From the NCBI GenBank assembly GCA_035079385.1, contig JAVHKY010000008.1, positions 5,874,001 to 5,938,000 on the forward strand: DNA of 64,000 bases, in the 5' to 3' direction. Origin of the DNA: Aspidiotus rigidus. Its lineage: Eukaryota > Arthropoda > Insecta > Hemiptera > Diaspididae. The translations under genes and the position numbers were made by a program. The notes below the pieces were generated by a model, which was not told where the DNA came from, ran no database searches, and saw only the letters and a program-made list of their open reading frames with translations. Position 1 is the first letter of the stretch. Each line of letters starts with the position of its first letter. Positions 25,775 through 36,914 of this stretch are shown piece by piece.

Positions 25775-25957
25775 TGGGGCTTTGCAACTTGGTTGATGTC
25801 AAAAAGAGAGGGTTTCGCCGAAGAGATTTTTCCAACATTGAAAGTTATACCCGGAAGGGTCGATACGGGTGTTGGTGGAAACAAAATTAATGCTACGCAA
25901 CTCGTGCGCACTTCCCTATGGACAGGCGGCTGCAAAAACGACACAAGCGATCTTATA
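25775..25957 (+). repeat. Dispersed repeat, second copy
   Basis: Second copy of the repeat at 19555-19745, lying just outside the right arm of the foldback element. It keeps 'gggtttcgccga', 'ggtggaaacaaaattaa', 'ctacgcaactcgtgcgc' and 'ggacaggcggctgcaaaa'. The function is unknown. Confidence 0.65.
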
Positions 25958-28073
25958 GACTGTAGGGTGGTGAGAAGATGATTCGATTTTGTTGATAGGA
26001 CGGTATTTGAGTTGTGAAAACATCTCTGTTGACTACCGTCCGTATTAATTAGTCTTTCTAAGCTATATCTGGAGATCCATCACCGCCCCCGAGAAATTAT
26101 AATTTAAAAACCAGAAAAAAAATATGGTCGGCATATTTCGTTTCTCATCGATGTGACGGAAATTTGGAGTTATTTTGCGTAGGCTGTGACATTATGAAAA
26201 CAAGAAAACCAAGGCATTTTGCAAAGCATTTTCTACATATTAACATCCTGAAACTATTCAGATGCTTCATCGTTGGTTTTATTTTTCGAACATTCTCCGT
26301 TCGATTGTCCAGAATGTAACACGGGTCTATAGTTGCCAACTTTTGCTACCTTCCTTGGTTTAATAAGTCAGGCTATACGAAGTTGATATAGGTACCCTGT
26401 TATACATTGCAGTGTATTAATGCACGTACATACAATACCATACTGTATTTTGTTTGTAGTGGTAGTGCTTTATGTTCTCGCTATAAAGTCGTGATGCACT
26501 CGCGAATTGCTATTCCGGCCAAGTACCTATATCGAAAGATCTTGTTTTCTCGATTGCGAGCTCCTTTGTACAGTTTATCCATTCGACTAACGAACGTATC
26601 ATATGGATGTTGTTGTTCTTCGTCTCCCATACCCTATAGTATAGTACATGTTATATATACGCTCTCGATGAGGTCTAGGAACTCGAACCGACGACAAACG
26701 TTTTCTGATCTGGTGTTCCCGTTAACTCTCGCGATGTACACATTCAGAAAAGTAATCAACGTAACAATATACAGCTGGAGTTCTGTGGACGTTTGCGCGC
26801 TATCGAAGAAGCGAAGAGTTATTTTTGAAACGGATGATTTCGAGTGTTAATAGAGTGGTTACAATCGCTCGGAGACGTTTAATAATTATCGTGACTGCGT
26901 CTATTGAGGGAATACGAGCGTTGTACCGTCATTATATTCATCCTCGGGTTCGGGTACCGATTGGAGACTGAAAAATTGCATTTTCTGACTGTAGTATGTA
27001 TGGGTTTTGATTAAGTGCGTCTTTGACCGGAGATCGAAACCAACAGAAAGGTCTGCGCATGCATCTACCTCAGTGATGACTTTATGTTCGCGAAATCAGC
27101 GCACTGAAGTGTGCCATTGTCCGTTATTGCGGAAAAGATCATGGCCTTGCCATTTAAGAAAATATGAGAGCAATTGTATCGTGTATGGGTGAGGTTGATG
27201 TCGGTCGTAGATCAATCAACTTCTCGAAAAGTCTAGTCTAAGCTCATGTCGCATAATGTGATTCATGACTAATTTGAAATTCTGATGATCAACTAGTGCA
27301 GGTATATGATTTCCTGGCTTATCCGACCGACTTCATTCGATTTCCAGGGAGATATGAGATGTATAATAAACCTGCTTGACTTTTCCTGTATTCCAAAGGT
27401 ACTGCATACCATGGCCGGTAACATGCACGGCACGTGTGTAAAACCTAGCCTACTTTCATGGATGTGTGCTCTTATTAGTGTGCACAGACGAGTTCACTCA
27501 CGTGTTGCCAAATCTGCATGTTTTGGCCCTCCTTTAAGGCGCCCCTGTACGTATTTATTCACAATACTGGAAAAAAGTGGCAACCCTATTTGAATCTGGT
27601 GGCGTAAACAAGGCCTTGAATTTTGAGCTTGGACACGGTTAATCTACTTTTGTGAGTGTGCCGGTGCCGCGGCCTCCTTCCTTATTTTGCATATGAGAGA
27701 GGGAGAGTCCCGACCAAACCCAGGGTGAATTCGACGCCTTCCTATATAGTCAACACTTGAGAAGTCAGGCATGGGATCGATCACGAAGCTCACAGAGCCA
27801 AAATTATGATCACGATAATGGCTTATGACGACCTAGAAGCGTCAATATTGAGACCAATGAATGAAAAGAAGGCTCTGAGACGTTGAGTACCCTGACTTTT
27901 CAATAGTGCGATGCAAGAGCTTCTTTTTACTTTTCTCGTCATATAATCTGGAATCACCTTGCTCGCAAAAATTTATTTGCATTCATGGGAAGGCTGGGTA
28001 ACAGGATTATCTTAGACTCCATTTCGTTCTCACCACCCAACCTTCATTCCCGATTGGTTTCATATGAATTCAG
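25958..28073. other. No gene seen; CpG-rich at 26400-27250
   Basis: A 147-codon frame lies on the plus strand at 26407-26850 in CpG-rich unique sequence. It has no recognisable domain and a composition like translated noncoding DNA, so it is not called as a gene. The remainder holds no repeat family found elsewhere in the window. Confidence 0.35.
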
Positions 28074-28689
28074 ATAAAAAAGGCTTTAGCCGGGCAAGGG
28101 GGGGGGGGGGATGGCCTTGGTCGGAAAATGTTTCAAATGTCCGTCAAAATGTTGTCCCCAATGAGAAAACTTGAAATCCAAAAAATTGGACCCATCCGCT
28201 CACCCACATGGGCTGCAGAGTGATTTTTAGGCCTAAAATCCAAATGGCTATATCTCAGCCAATAATGATCGCACAGCGATGAAACTTGAGGACATTTTAG
28301 TATATGTGAACGTTCATCCATGGTATTTTTTCAAGAAAAACCATTCATAATATTTTCCCTAGTTTCTAGCTATAAAAAAACTTCTAACTCGAATAATAAA
28401 AAAAAACGGGGGGGGGGAGGCACCTGGGGAAAATCATTCATTTGGTGTGCCATACCCACTACTACAACATACATGAGTACCATAGTCCTCGGTGAGGTGC
28501 AACATTCCCAAAAAAATCAATATTTAATGAATTTCTGTGATTTTTCCATGAATAGCGGGGTGAACTATGACTGCTACCGCAATAGACCGCGAGAAATCAA
28601 TGGTCAATGTTCGAGGTGAAAAATACGCACTCCTCCGTGAGATGAAATGGGAATGTCGATAGACCAAAAATATATTTTTAGTATTTCGT

Positions 28690-29400
28690 TTATCGATTTG
28701 GTCAATTCTTATGTAAACACGTCCACCGATTAGGTGCAGTACGTTAGATTGAGAAAAATAGTTGAAAAATTCTCCAGTCGCTGGAACAGTCTGAAAATAG
28801 AAGAGAAGTGAGAAAATCCAATTTTTCAACCTGGAGGACCGTGAGTTTTGGTATTTCATTCATCAAATAGGTCAGTTCTCACGTAAACATGTTCGCCGAG
28901 TTTGAAAAAAATGGTCGAAAAATTCTCCAGTCGCTGGACCGTTCTGGAAATGACAAAAATTAGAGAAAATCCACTTTTTCACCCTAGGGGACCGTGAGGT
29001 TTGATATTTCATTCATCAATTCGTTCAATTCTTATGTAAACATGTCCGCTGAGTTTGAAAAAAATAGGTCAAAAAATTCTCCAGTTTCTGGGATGCCCTG
29101 GAAATAGTGAAAACTCCAGGTAATCCTCTTTTCCCATATGGAAAACCGTGATTTTTCATATTTCGTTTATCAACAAGGTCAATTCTTATGTAAATACATC
29201 CGCCGAATTAGTCAATAAATTCTCCAGTTGCCGGAACGGTCTAGAAATTCCAAGTTGAGAAAATCCACTTTTTCAACATGGAGAGCCCTGATTTTTGGTA
29301 TGTTCTTCATCAATTAGGTCAAATCTTATGTTAAAAAGTCTTACAAGTTGGAAAAAAATAGTCAATAAATCCTCCAGTCGCTAGGACGCTCTGGAAATAG
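28690..29400. repeat. Left minisatellite array of the 3.4-kb palindrome
   Basis: Five units of about 140-170 bases. Each has 'ggtcaattcttatgtaaaca', 'ccgagtttgaaaaaaat', 'aaattctccagtcgctgga' and 'gaaaatccactttttca'. The mirror array at 29780-30850 has about seven units in the opposite orientation. Confidence 0.8.
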
Positions 29401-29779
29401 TAAAAAGTCGATACACATCCACCCCTAAGATTCATTTCCTTTACTTTAAAGTGTTGAACGTTTATTTTGGTTCCCCTGAAGTCGTTGAGGTACAAACTGT
29501 GTTACTGGGAGCCGTGCACTTCCATGAAGTGCAGGAATCTCCTATGAGGTGACAATGCTTCAAATATTGGAATTCATGAGCATGACAATACAAAGGAGAT
29601 GATTGTCTTCTTGTGTCGGAAAAGGATTCCTCCACATCATGCGAATGCACGGCTATCAGTAACACAATTTGTACCGCTGCGACTCGAGGGGGGAAAAGTA
29701 ACACATGGGTCATTGTGGCGGGTGTGTATCTTTGATTTTTTAATACTTTCAGAGCGTCCCGACGACTGGAGATTTTTTT

Positions 29780-30850
29780 TCAATTTTTTTTAAACTCGGC
29801 GTACGTGTTCTTAGAAGAATCGACCATACCAATGAGTTTCTGGAGAATTTATTGAATATTTTTTTCGAAATAGGGATGTATTTACTCAAAAATTGACCTT
29901 ATTGATAAATAGAATATAAAAATCACGATTCTCCAAGTTCAAATAGCAAATATTTTCAATTTTTCATTTTACTATTCCAGCGACTGAAGAATTTCTGGAC
30001 TATTTTTCTCAAACTCGGCGGAGGTATTAACATAAGATTTGACCTTTTCGATGAACAACATACCAAAAATCAGGGCTCTCCACGTTGAAAAAGTTAATTT
30101 TCTGGATTTGGTACTATTTCTAGGTCGTTCCAGCGACTGGAGAATTTATTGACCATTTTTTTCCAACTCGGCGGATGTATTTACATAAGAATTGACCTTG
30201 TTGATAAACGAAATATGAAAAATCACGGTTTTCCATATTGGAAAAGTGGATTACCTGGAGTTTTCACTATTTCCAGGGCATCCCAGAAACTGGAGAATTT
30301 TCTGACTATTTTTTTCAAACTCAGCGGACATGTTTACATAAGAATTAAAAGAATTGTGGAATGAAATACCAAAACTCACGATTCTCCAGGGTGAAAAAGT
30401 GGATTTCCCCGATTTATTGTCATTTCCAAACCATTACAGCGGCTGGAGAATTTTTTGTCTATTTTTTTCAAACTTGGCGTACATGTTTACTTAGGAATTG
30501 AATGAATTGATGAATGAAATACCAAAACTCATGGTCCTCCAGGGTGAAAAAGTGGATTTTCTTCAATTTTTGTCATTTCTAGAACGTTCCAGCGACTGGA
30601 GAATTTTTTGACCATTTTTTTCAAACTCGGCGAACATGTTTACGTGAGAACTGACCTATTTGATGAATGAAATACTAAAACTCACGGTCCTCTAAGGTGA
30701 AAAAGTGGATCTTCTCACTTCTCTTCTATTTTCAGACTTTTCCAGCGACTGGAGAATTTTTCAACCATTTTTCTGAATCTAACGTACTCCACATAATCGG
30801 TGGACGTATTTACATAAGAATTGACCAAATCGATAAACGAAATACTAAAA
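29780..30850. repeat. Right minisatellite array of the 3.4-kb palindrome
   Basis: About seven units, inverted relative to the left array. Each has 'ccagcgactggagaattt', 'tttttcaaactcggcg' and 'tttacataagaattgacc'. Unit number differs between the arms, as expected from slippage or unequal exchange within tandem ends. Confidence 0.8.
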
Positions 30851-31450
30851 ATATATTTTTGGTCTACCAACATTCCCATTTCATCTCATGGAGGAGTGCG
30901 TATTTTTCACCTCGAACATTGACCATTGATTTCTCGCGGTCTATTGCGGTAGCAGTCATCGTTCACCCCGCTATTCATGGAAAAATCACAGAAATTCATT
31001 AAAATATTGATTTTTTTGGGAATGTTGCAGAACTATGGTACTCATGTATGTTGTAGTAGCGGGTATGGCACTTCAAATGAATGATTTTCCCCAGGTGCCT
31101 CCCCCCACCCAATTTTTTTTTTTATTATTCGAGTTTGAAGTTTTTTAATAGCTAGAAACTAGGGAAAATATGAATGGTTTTTTTTGAAAAAAATACCATG
31201 AATGAACGTTCACATATACTAAAATGTCCTCAAGTTTTATCGCTGTGCGATCATTATTGGCTGAGATTTAGCCATTTGGATTTTAGGCCTAAAAATCACT
31301 CTGCAGCCCATGTGGGTGAGCGGATGGGTCCAATTTTATGGATTTCGAGTTTTCTCATTGGGGCAGAACATTTTGACGGACATTTGAAACATTTTCCGAC
31401 CAAGGCCATTCCCTCCCCCCCCCCCCCCCACCTGGCTAGAGCCTTTGTAT

Positions 31451-34060
31451 CGAAACATACATTCAAGCTCAGTGGTTTGGACACGAATGGGTTTTCCTAC
31501 GGTATAGATTAAATTCCGTCGAGTACATATTCAAGAAAGCAACAATTTTAACTGACGCCAGTTTCACCTATCTTCAGACCGTACTCTGAACTTCTATATT
31601 GACGTCACAACACAAAGCTGGTAAACATGATGTAATATAATAAGCAATTTCGATAGCTGATTAGCTGCACCTCTGCTTCTCCTCACACATACACGTTTTA
31701 CAGCATGAAAGATAACCCAGATAAGCAAGCTCTATCAGCCACTTTTCCCGACTAAACCACATTATTTACTCATTATATGCATAACCTGATTACGTGAAGT
31801 GATTTCTGAACGATCACTCGAAGTTCTCAATCAACGCAGTTACACATAATTCTCTTCTTTGTATGCACGTTGAAAATCGAAGAAAGTGCAGAGGAACGTC
31901 CAACAAAAAGTCAAGAATTCGATTCCTTAATTGTTTTCTGATTGCGGACACAAAAATAGGAAAGAATATCAATCATGACACAACATATATATGAGTCATA
32001 AACCATGAAAAATGAACAAAGAAACCAAAACATTTTCAACCGTACAAGAAAACGTTCTACGAGCAATTCAGACGACACGATGAATTAGTCGGAAGATTAT
32101 ACTTCCATTTACGTATCCACAGATCAAAGAGAATTGATGGAATTTCGTATACGAAAATATCAACTCATGTATTGCATTCTGACCTTGAAATTACAGAATC
32201 GTAACTTCTCAAGCGTAGCGTAATCCCGGATCATATCATCTAATCGAGTTCTCTCTGTTTTCTCTTCGCCGCGTATACTGGCTATAAAATCAGTCGTTCT
32301 TCTCCATTTGGAAAGATTTCGAGCCTGCAGAGATGCACGGTAGCACTTTCGTAATCTTCTCATTAGATAGAGCGAAGACCGACGAGTTCGAGCGCCATTA
32401 GTTCGATGTAAATGAGATGACGCAGGTCGAAACGTTCTACGTAATTTCTCAATATTTTACGATATAGGTACGAACATCGAATCGTTTCGTTCCAAATTAA
32501 ATTTTCTCTACTCGTGTGGGTCTCAATTATACCGTGGCGCGAAGAACCGTAGACGAGAGACCGCGGTGGCGATATTTACGTAAAATCTACGATGTTTGTT
32601 AAACGTTAAACCAAAAAACGAGACGTCTCGAAGAAATACCAGAATCGTTTCGCAGTCTACACGTTGCCGTCTTGAATGTGCGAAGAAAAAGTCGCTGGAA
32701 GAGGGGCAGAAACGGAACGGGGATGTATTCGAAAACCTTTCTTATATTTGCTTTCGATGCATCGTGTGAACGAACGACCTCCTTTTCCTTTTCATTCATG
32801 CGGTATAACGTATCAGTATAAAACTGTGTAGAGGGCTTTTATTTGTTTTCTTAGTCAAACAACCGTCTACGGTCGAATTAAACTACTGGAAAGTGAAGAA
32901 GTTTACCTGTGTCAACAGTGCTGACAGTTGTATCGCTAACGTCACGTACAACGTCAACGCTTCAGGTAAAGGATTTGAAAAATTTAAAAACGTTTAGAAG
33001 TACACGTTACTTCTTCGAGCTGTTTACACACACACACTGTAACATCACCTTTTCTGCGAAGTAATTACAGCATATGTTTGTACCGCAAGAATACACTAGA
33101 AAAAGAATTGGAAATGTGATAGAACCAGAAGGATCTCCGATAAGGAAACGAGGAGCTAGAGCCAAATAAACTATCAAATAACGAGAACAACCATTTAAAT
33201 GAATCATTTTTTCATAATTAGGTACACCGAGTAAATAATGTTTGTGTAGAACACTAGCGGGATATATTCGGTACGTACGACACAAATCGCCGCGCGAGGT
33301 GAAAGATTTAAAAGGTGTATCAAGTATCACTCGAGAAAGAACCAGTCCTATTATTTTCAAAGAAGTGAGAACATTATTAGGTAAAACCACACAAACTACA
33401 TAATTAGAATGAGGTGCGAGTTCGCTTCTGCACTTCTTTCTATAGCCTATACTTCAAGAGTATAATAAAGAAGAAACTTCCAGCTAGCCCATAAAAATGA
33501 AGTTCATGTTTCATGTCTTCTTCTATCAGTATTTGGAACAGGGAACGCATTTGCAAAACTCTTGCATCGTTCCTTCAGGTCATCGAGGCAGAAGAATAAG
33601 AAGACAATGGATGGAGGAAGGTCTCTCCTGTCGACATATATCTACTCGTAGACTGCTGTAACAGAATGAGAAGCTACCAAGTGCGAAAAGTACTGTTTGG
33701 CTTCCGGATTAATCAGTATGAGCAATTATATTGTAAAGATAGATAAGTGAGGTATTCTCAGGAGGTGCTAGTATAGCGGTTCCTCAACACCTCCTACCAC
33801 ATTCTGACATACGGATGACTATTATCTTGAGGGAATTAGGGGAAGGGTACAAATTTTCATGGCCAGAGTAGCTTGCTGGTGGAAATTTTTCCATGTCCCA
33901 CAATATGGTATTCAAATGGGGTTTAATTTTTCCCGAAGAAAAGACACGAAATATTTCTGGAAGAATTCTTCAAATTTTTATTTCGGGGCAGGAGGAGAAA
34001 GTCTCACAGGGAGCTTGCCCTAAGGTCTACAATACAAAACTCACGGGTTCATTAACGGGC
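31451..34060. other. Unique CpG-rich sequence without a recognised gene
   Basis: No repeat family until about 33830. A 127-codon minus-strand frame at 33007-33390 and shorter ones have no recognisable domain. A small hairpin-like pair 'aggaggtg' / 'cacctcct' occurs at 33759-33797. A CRE palindrome TGACGTCA lies at 31600-31607. Confidence 0.4.
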
Positions 34061-34276
34061 AGGGAACTTGTTTTATGAGGTACGGACTAACAAACTCATA
34101 TGAAACGAAAGGTTAGATGTGACATCATAGGCCCGGACTGGACTTTGGAGCTACACATGGTAGGAGGTAGCCTCACGAGAATTTCGAACTCCAAGCTATA
34201 TATGATACGACCTCAAGGCTGCCGGCCGGATGGCGGATATTCTTTCCGAAAAACCCCCGGATAAAACAGGTTCCCT
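34061..34276. mobile_element. Candidate TIR element, short copy (E2)
   Basis: The left end is AGGGAACTTGTTTTATGAGG (34061-34080) and the right end 'ataaaacaggttccct' closes at 34276; these are inverted copies with one mismatch over 16 bases. The 216-bp body contains 'ttggagctacacatgg' and 'gctatatatgatacga' module words. Same family as E1, E3 and E5. No coding capacity. Confidence 0.6.
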
Positions 34277-35224
34277 ATTAATATTCCAACAATCTATGGG
34301 TTGACACTAAGAACCACAATCTGGTTGTATTACAAGGGTAATTCTGAGAGATAGAATGCGATGCATGGTCATAAAGAGGGTATGGAAGCAACTCAGACCC
34401 CAATAATCTCCCAAAGGAATACAATACCCGTTAACAGTCAATCTTGCAGAGAACTTCAAGAAAGAACCATCATTTTCTCTATAAAAGTTGAACAAAGAAA
34501 CGAGTGGGCCGTGGTGGCAGGGGGGGGGAGCTCAGGTAAGAATTTATGGCCAAAATTCTCAACCAAACCATAAAAACGGTTAACCTACTTCAAAACTTGG
34601 AGAAAAAATCAAATTTTGATGCGTGAGAAAGGCATTTGAAGAAATTTCGACTGTTGAGCCAATATGAATGTATAGCCTAGTATACCATAATACATGATTA
34701 GCCAATATAAGTGAATTGGTTGAGTGATATGAACTGAATATAGGATCGTCTTTACCAATCATACGTCTCTATACTGCAGATCACTCATTAAAAGCTTCCA
34801 TGATGTATGATTATTCATGAAACAATACAAAGTTAGCTATCACACGAGCGAATTTTTGAGAACGGATGTGACGATCTTTCTCTGCGAGTTTCATAGTGCC
34901 ATCGCAGACATATACTTTTATTACTAGCTAAAGGATAAATGGAGTCTAGTTTTTATACAAGAGTTTGAGGGATAGTGTAGTGTGGCGTTCCGTTTCTCCA
35001 ACTTTGGAATTGGGAAAAAATTTCAGAAGATGTTGTCATTCCAAATATGTTCGACGCTAGGGTTTGTGTTTGAAGTCGAATGACCCGCCAACTACCAAGA
35101 AATACCAACGGAGCCCTCCAGCTTATTAGCCTAACAGTACGGCTTTGATCTACTTTAGGTACAAAATATAACTGACGTCATCTACTTGGAGACAAGAAAC
35201 ACGACCTTATTTACTTGGCTTCAA
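34277..35224. other. No gene seen
   Basis: Mixed sequence with a G-run at 34521-34528 and a CRE palindrome at 35173-35180. No protein domain or RNA gene is supported. Confidence 0.4.
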
Positions 35225-35850
35225 TAATAATAGAAAATTAATTCAATAATTTTATGTAATGAAATTAAATTTTATGTTATTTTTTATATTTTCGAGTATT
35301 ATTCATTTTTACACAAAATCCCAATTCAATTAATATAATTATTAAAATTAATTTATTAACAAAATTTTTATTAATTAAATGATATTAATTATTGAATTTC
35401 TTTTTGTATTAATATTTTATCAACATTTTTATTAATAAAATTATATTTATCAGAATATTTTTAGTAGTTATAAATCATTATTATCAATAATAAATTTTAA
35501 TTCAAAATTTCATCAATTTTTTTAGTAAATTATTATAAAATTAATTATTTAAATAGTAATAATATATAAATTAAATTATAAATTCATTTTTTAAATTTAT
35601 TATTTAGAATTATTGCGATAAGTTGATAATTCAAAATATTTGTAATTTTATAAATTAACTAAAAGTAATTTTAAAAATGTTATAAAATTTTTAATAATCA
35701 ATTAATAACCTTATAAATATTATTATTTATAAAATTAATAAATGAAAATAATTGATTCATATTTTTTAAAAAATTAATAAAAATTGACTTTATTAATAAT
35801 AATTTGATAAAAAATAATAATTATAATAAAAAATTTTTAAATTTAAAATG
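35225..35850. other. Extreme AT-rich island
   Basis: About 625 bases of almost pure A/T (for example four G/C in the 60 bases from 35341), with sharp edges against flanks of ordinary composition. It is not a simple microsatellite: words are irregular and no period is evident. Candidate explanations are an AT-rich intron part, a fragment of mitochondrial control-region-like DNA, or other AT-rich transferred DNA. No reading frame of length remains in any frame. Confidence 0.6.
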
Positions 35851-35888
35851 AATTCCGCCAGAACTTTTATTTTTTGGAATGATTTTTA

Positions 35889-36063
35889 GCGGGGGAAAGA
35901 GATGAAGTAAAACATGACGACTTTGACTCTTTTAGGAATTGTAAAAATTTTGGCCTTCGAGTTGCAAAGGAGGCAGCTGGAGCAGAAGGTAAAGTTATAA
36001 AAGGTACGATGTCAACAGCTGGACCTGGTAAAGTTTTTGTCACAAAACTATACTTCATCTGCG
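35889..36063 (+). other. Possible exon after an AT-rich stretch (weak)
   Basis: Immediately after the AT-rich island comes a pyrimidine-rich run ending 'gatttttag', which resembles a 3' splice site. An open frame of 58 codons follows and ends at a TAG (about 36063-36065). It contains 'LRVAKEAAGAEGKVIKGTMS' and then a hydrophilic tail ending in ICE. The piece is not recognised as any known family, and no matching upstream exon was found. Confidence 0.2.
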
Positions 36064-36218
36064 AGTAGCAAAGCTACCAAACGCTTCACGCTCTCGAAAG
36101 GTATATACGTGTATGTGACAGAAGGAGAAGAATTTTGGACTTTCAACCTATAAAATTTAGTATGGCGGTTGAAAAAAGGACGCGACGGCTTCTTTAACAA
36201 GAAGAAACGAAGAACTCA

Positions 36219-36914
36219 AGGAACCTGTTTTACGGGGCAAATTGAGAATTCAAATCAAAATCTTCAAGTGTCCTAAGTTTTTCTTAGTCCCTTATATCAT
36301 AGCTTAGGGAGGCTTAAACTCATTCTGAGCTCGGAAAGCCAATAGATGTGGGACGTGGAATTATTCCACCCTCGGTTTGATACATAAGACAATTGGAATC
36401 GAGCTCTGAATCTTTGTTGTTGGAGGTAGGAGTACTCGGATAATTTTCTAGCTCAGAAGCCCTATACATAGAATAATTTGGTCCTCTGTCTCAGAAAAAC
36501 GGGCCTTCTGACTTGGAAAATATCGAGCTCTAAATCCTCGGAAACCCTATAGATGTGAGATGTAGAATAATTTTGTCCTCAGTGTCACACAAATGAAAAT
36601 TACGAGTCGAAAACTGTACCCATAGATTTCAACTTGCCAGTCGTGTGGAAAGGAGGAATGGAAGAATTTTATCAAGCTGTAAACTCGTGGGAGACATGAA
36701 AAAGCACGAATCACAAACTCCTGTATTAAAAGGAGTGGATATGACGTGTGAGTCATATGTACGAGGAAGGAATTTGCCCCGGACGAGACTTGGAATATAC
36801 AAATATCGAGCTGTGAAACCACATAGAGGAGGAACTTGGAGAAATTTCGGTTTCAGAGCCAAAATACTCATTTACCATGAGAATCTTCAATAGTTCTTGT
36901 AAAACAGGTTCCTT
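36219..36914. mobile_element. Candidate TIR element, long copy (E3)
   Basis: The left end AGGAACCTGTTTTACGGGGC (36219-36238) is inverted at the right as 'gtaaaacaggttcct' (ending 36914). The 696-bp body contains three 'gaaagcc-tatagatgtgggacgtggaat' modules. An 82-codon plus-strand frame at 36645-36893 has no recognisable domain. Just outside the right end, 'cttaatgaacgcag' matches, inverted, the sequence outside the left end of copy E2. Confidence 0.6.

Larger units (their letters stand above)
28074..31450. mobile_element. Giant 3.4-kb palindrome with inverted minisatellite arms
   Basis: Left and right halves are inverted copies from the outer ends ('aaaggct-tagcc' plus a G/C-run and 'atggccttggtcgg') to the core (29468-29543 against 29623-29696, centred near 29583). 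Each half has an outer unique part of about 600 bases, then an array of about 150-base units, then the core. The left array has five units (28690-29400) and the right seven (29780-30850), so the halves differ in length. Arms have diverged visibly, so this is not a recent assembly artefact. No transposase or other protein is recognisable; mirrored short frames in the two outer parts (28133-28321 minus, 31174-31375 plus) give near-identical peptides only because the DNA is palindromic. Confidence 0.8.

Noticed and set aside
26407..26850. 147-codon open frame
   Set aside because: No recognisable domain, no supporting start context, and an amino-acid make-up like translated noncoding DNA.
28133..31512. 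Near-identical peptides on opposite strands as a conserved protein
   Set aside because: They are a consequence of the DNA palindrome and have no recognisable domain.
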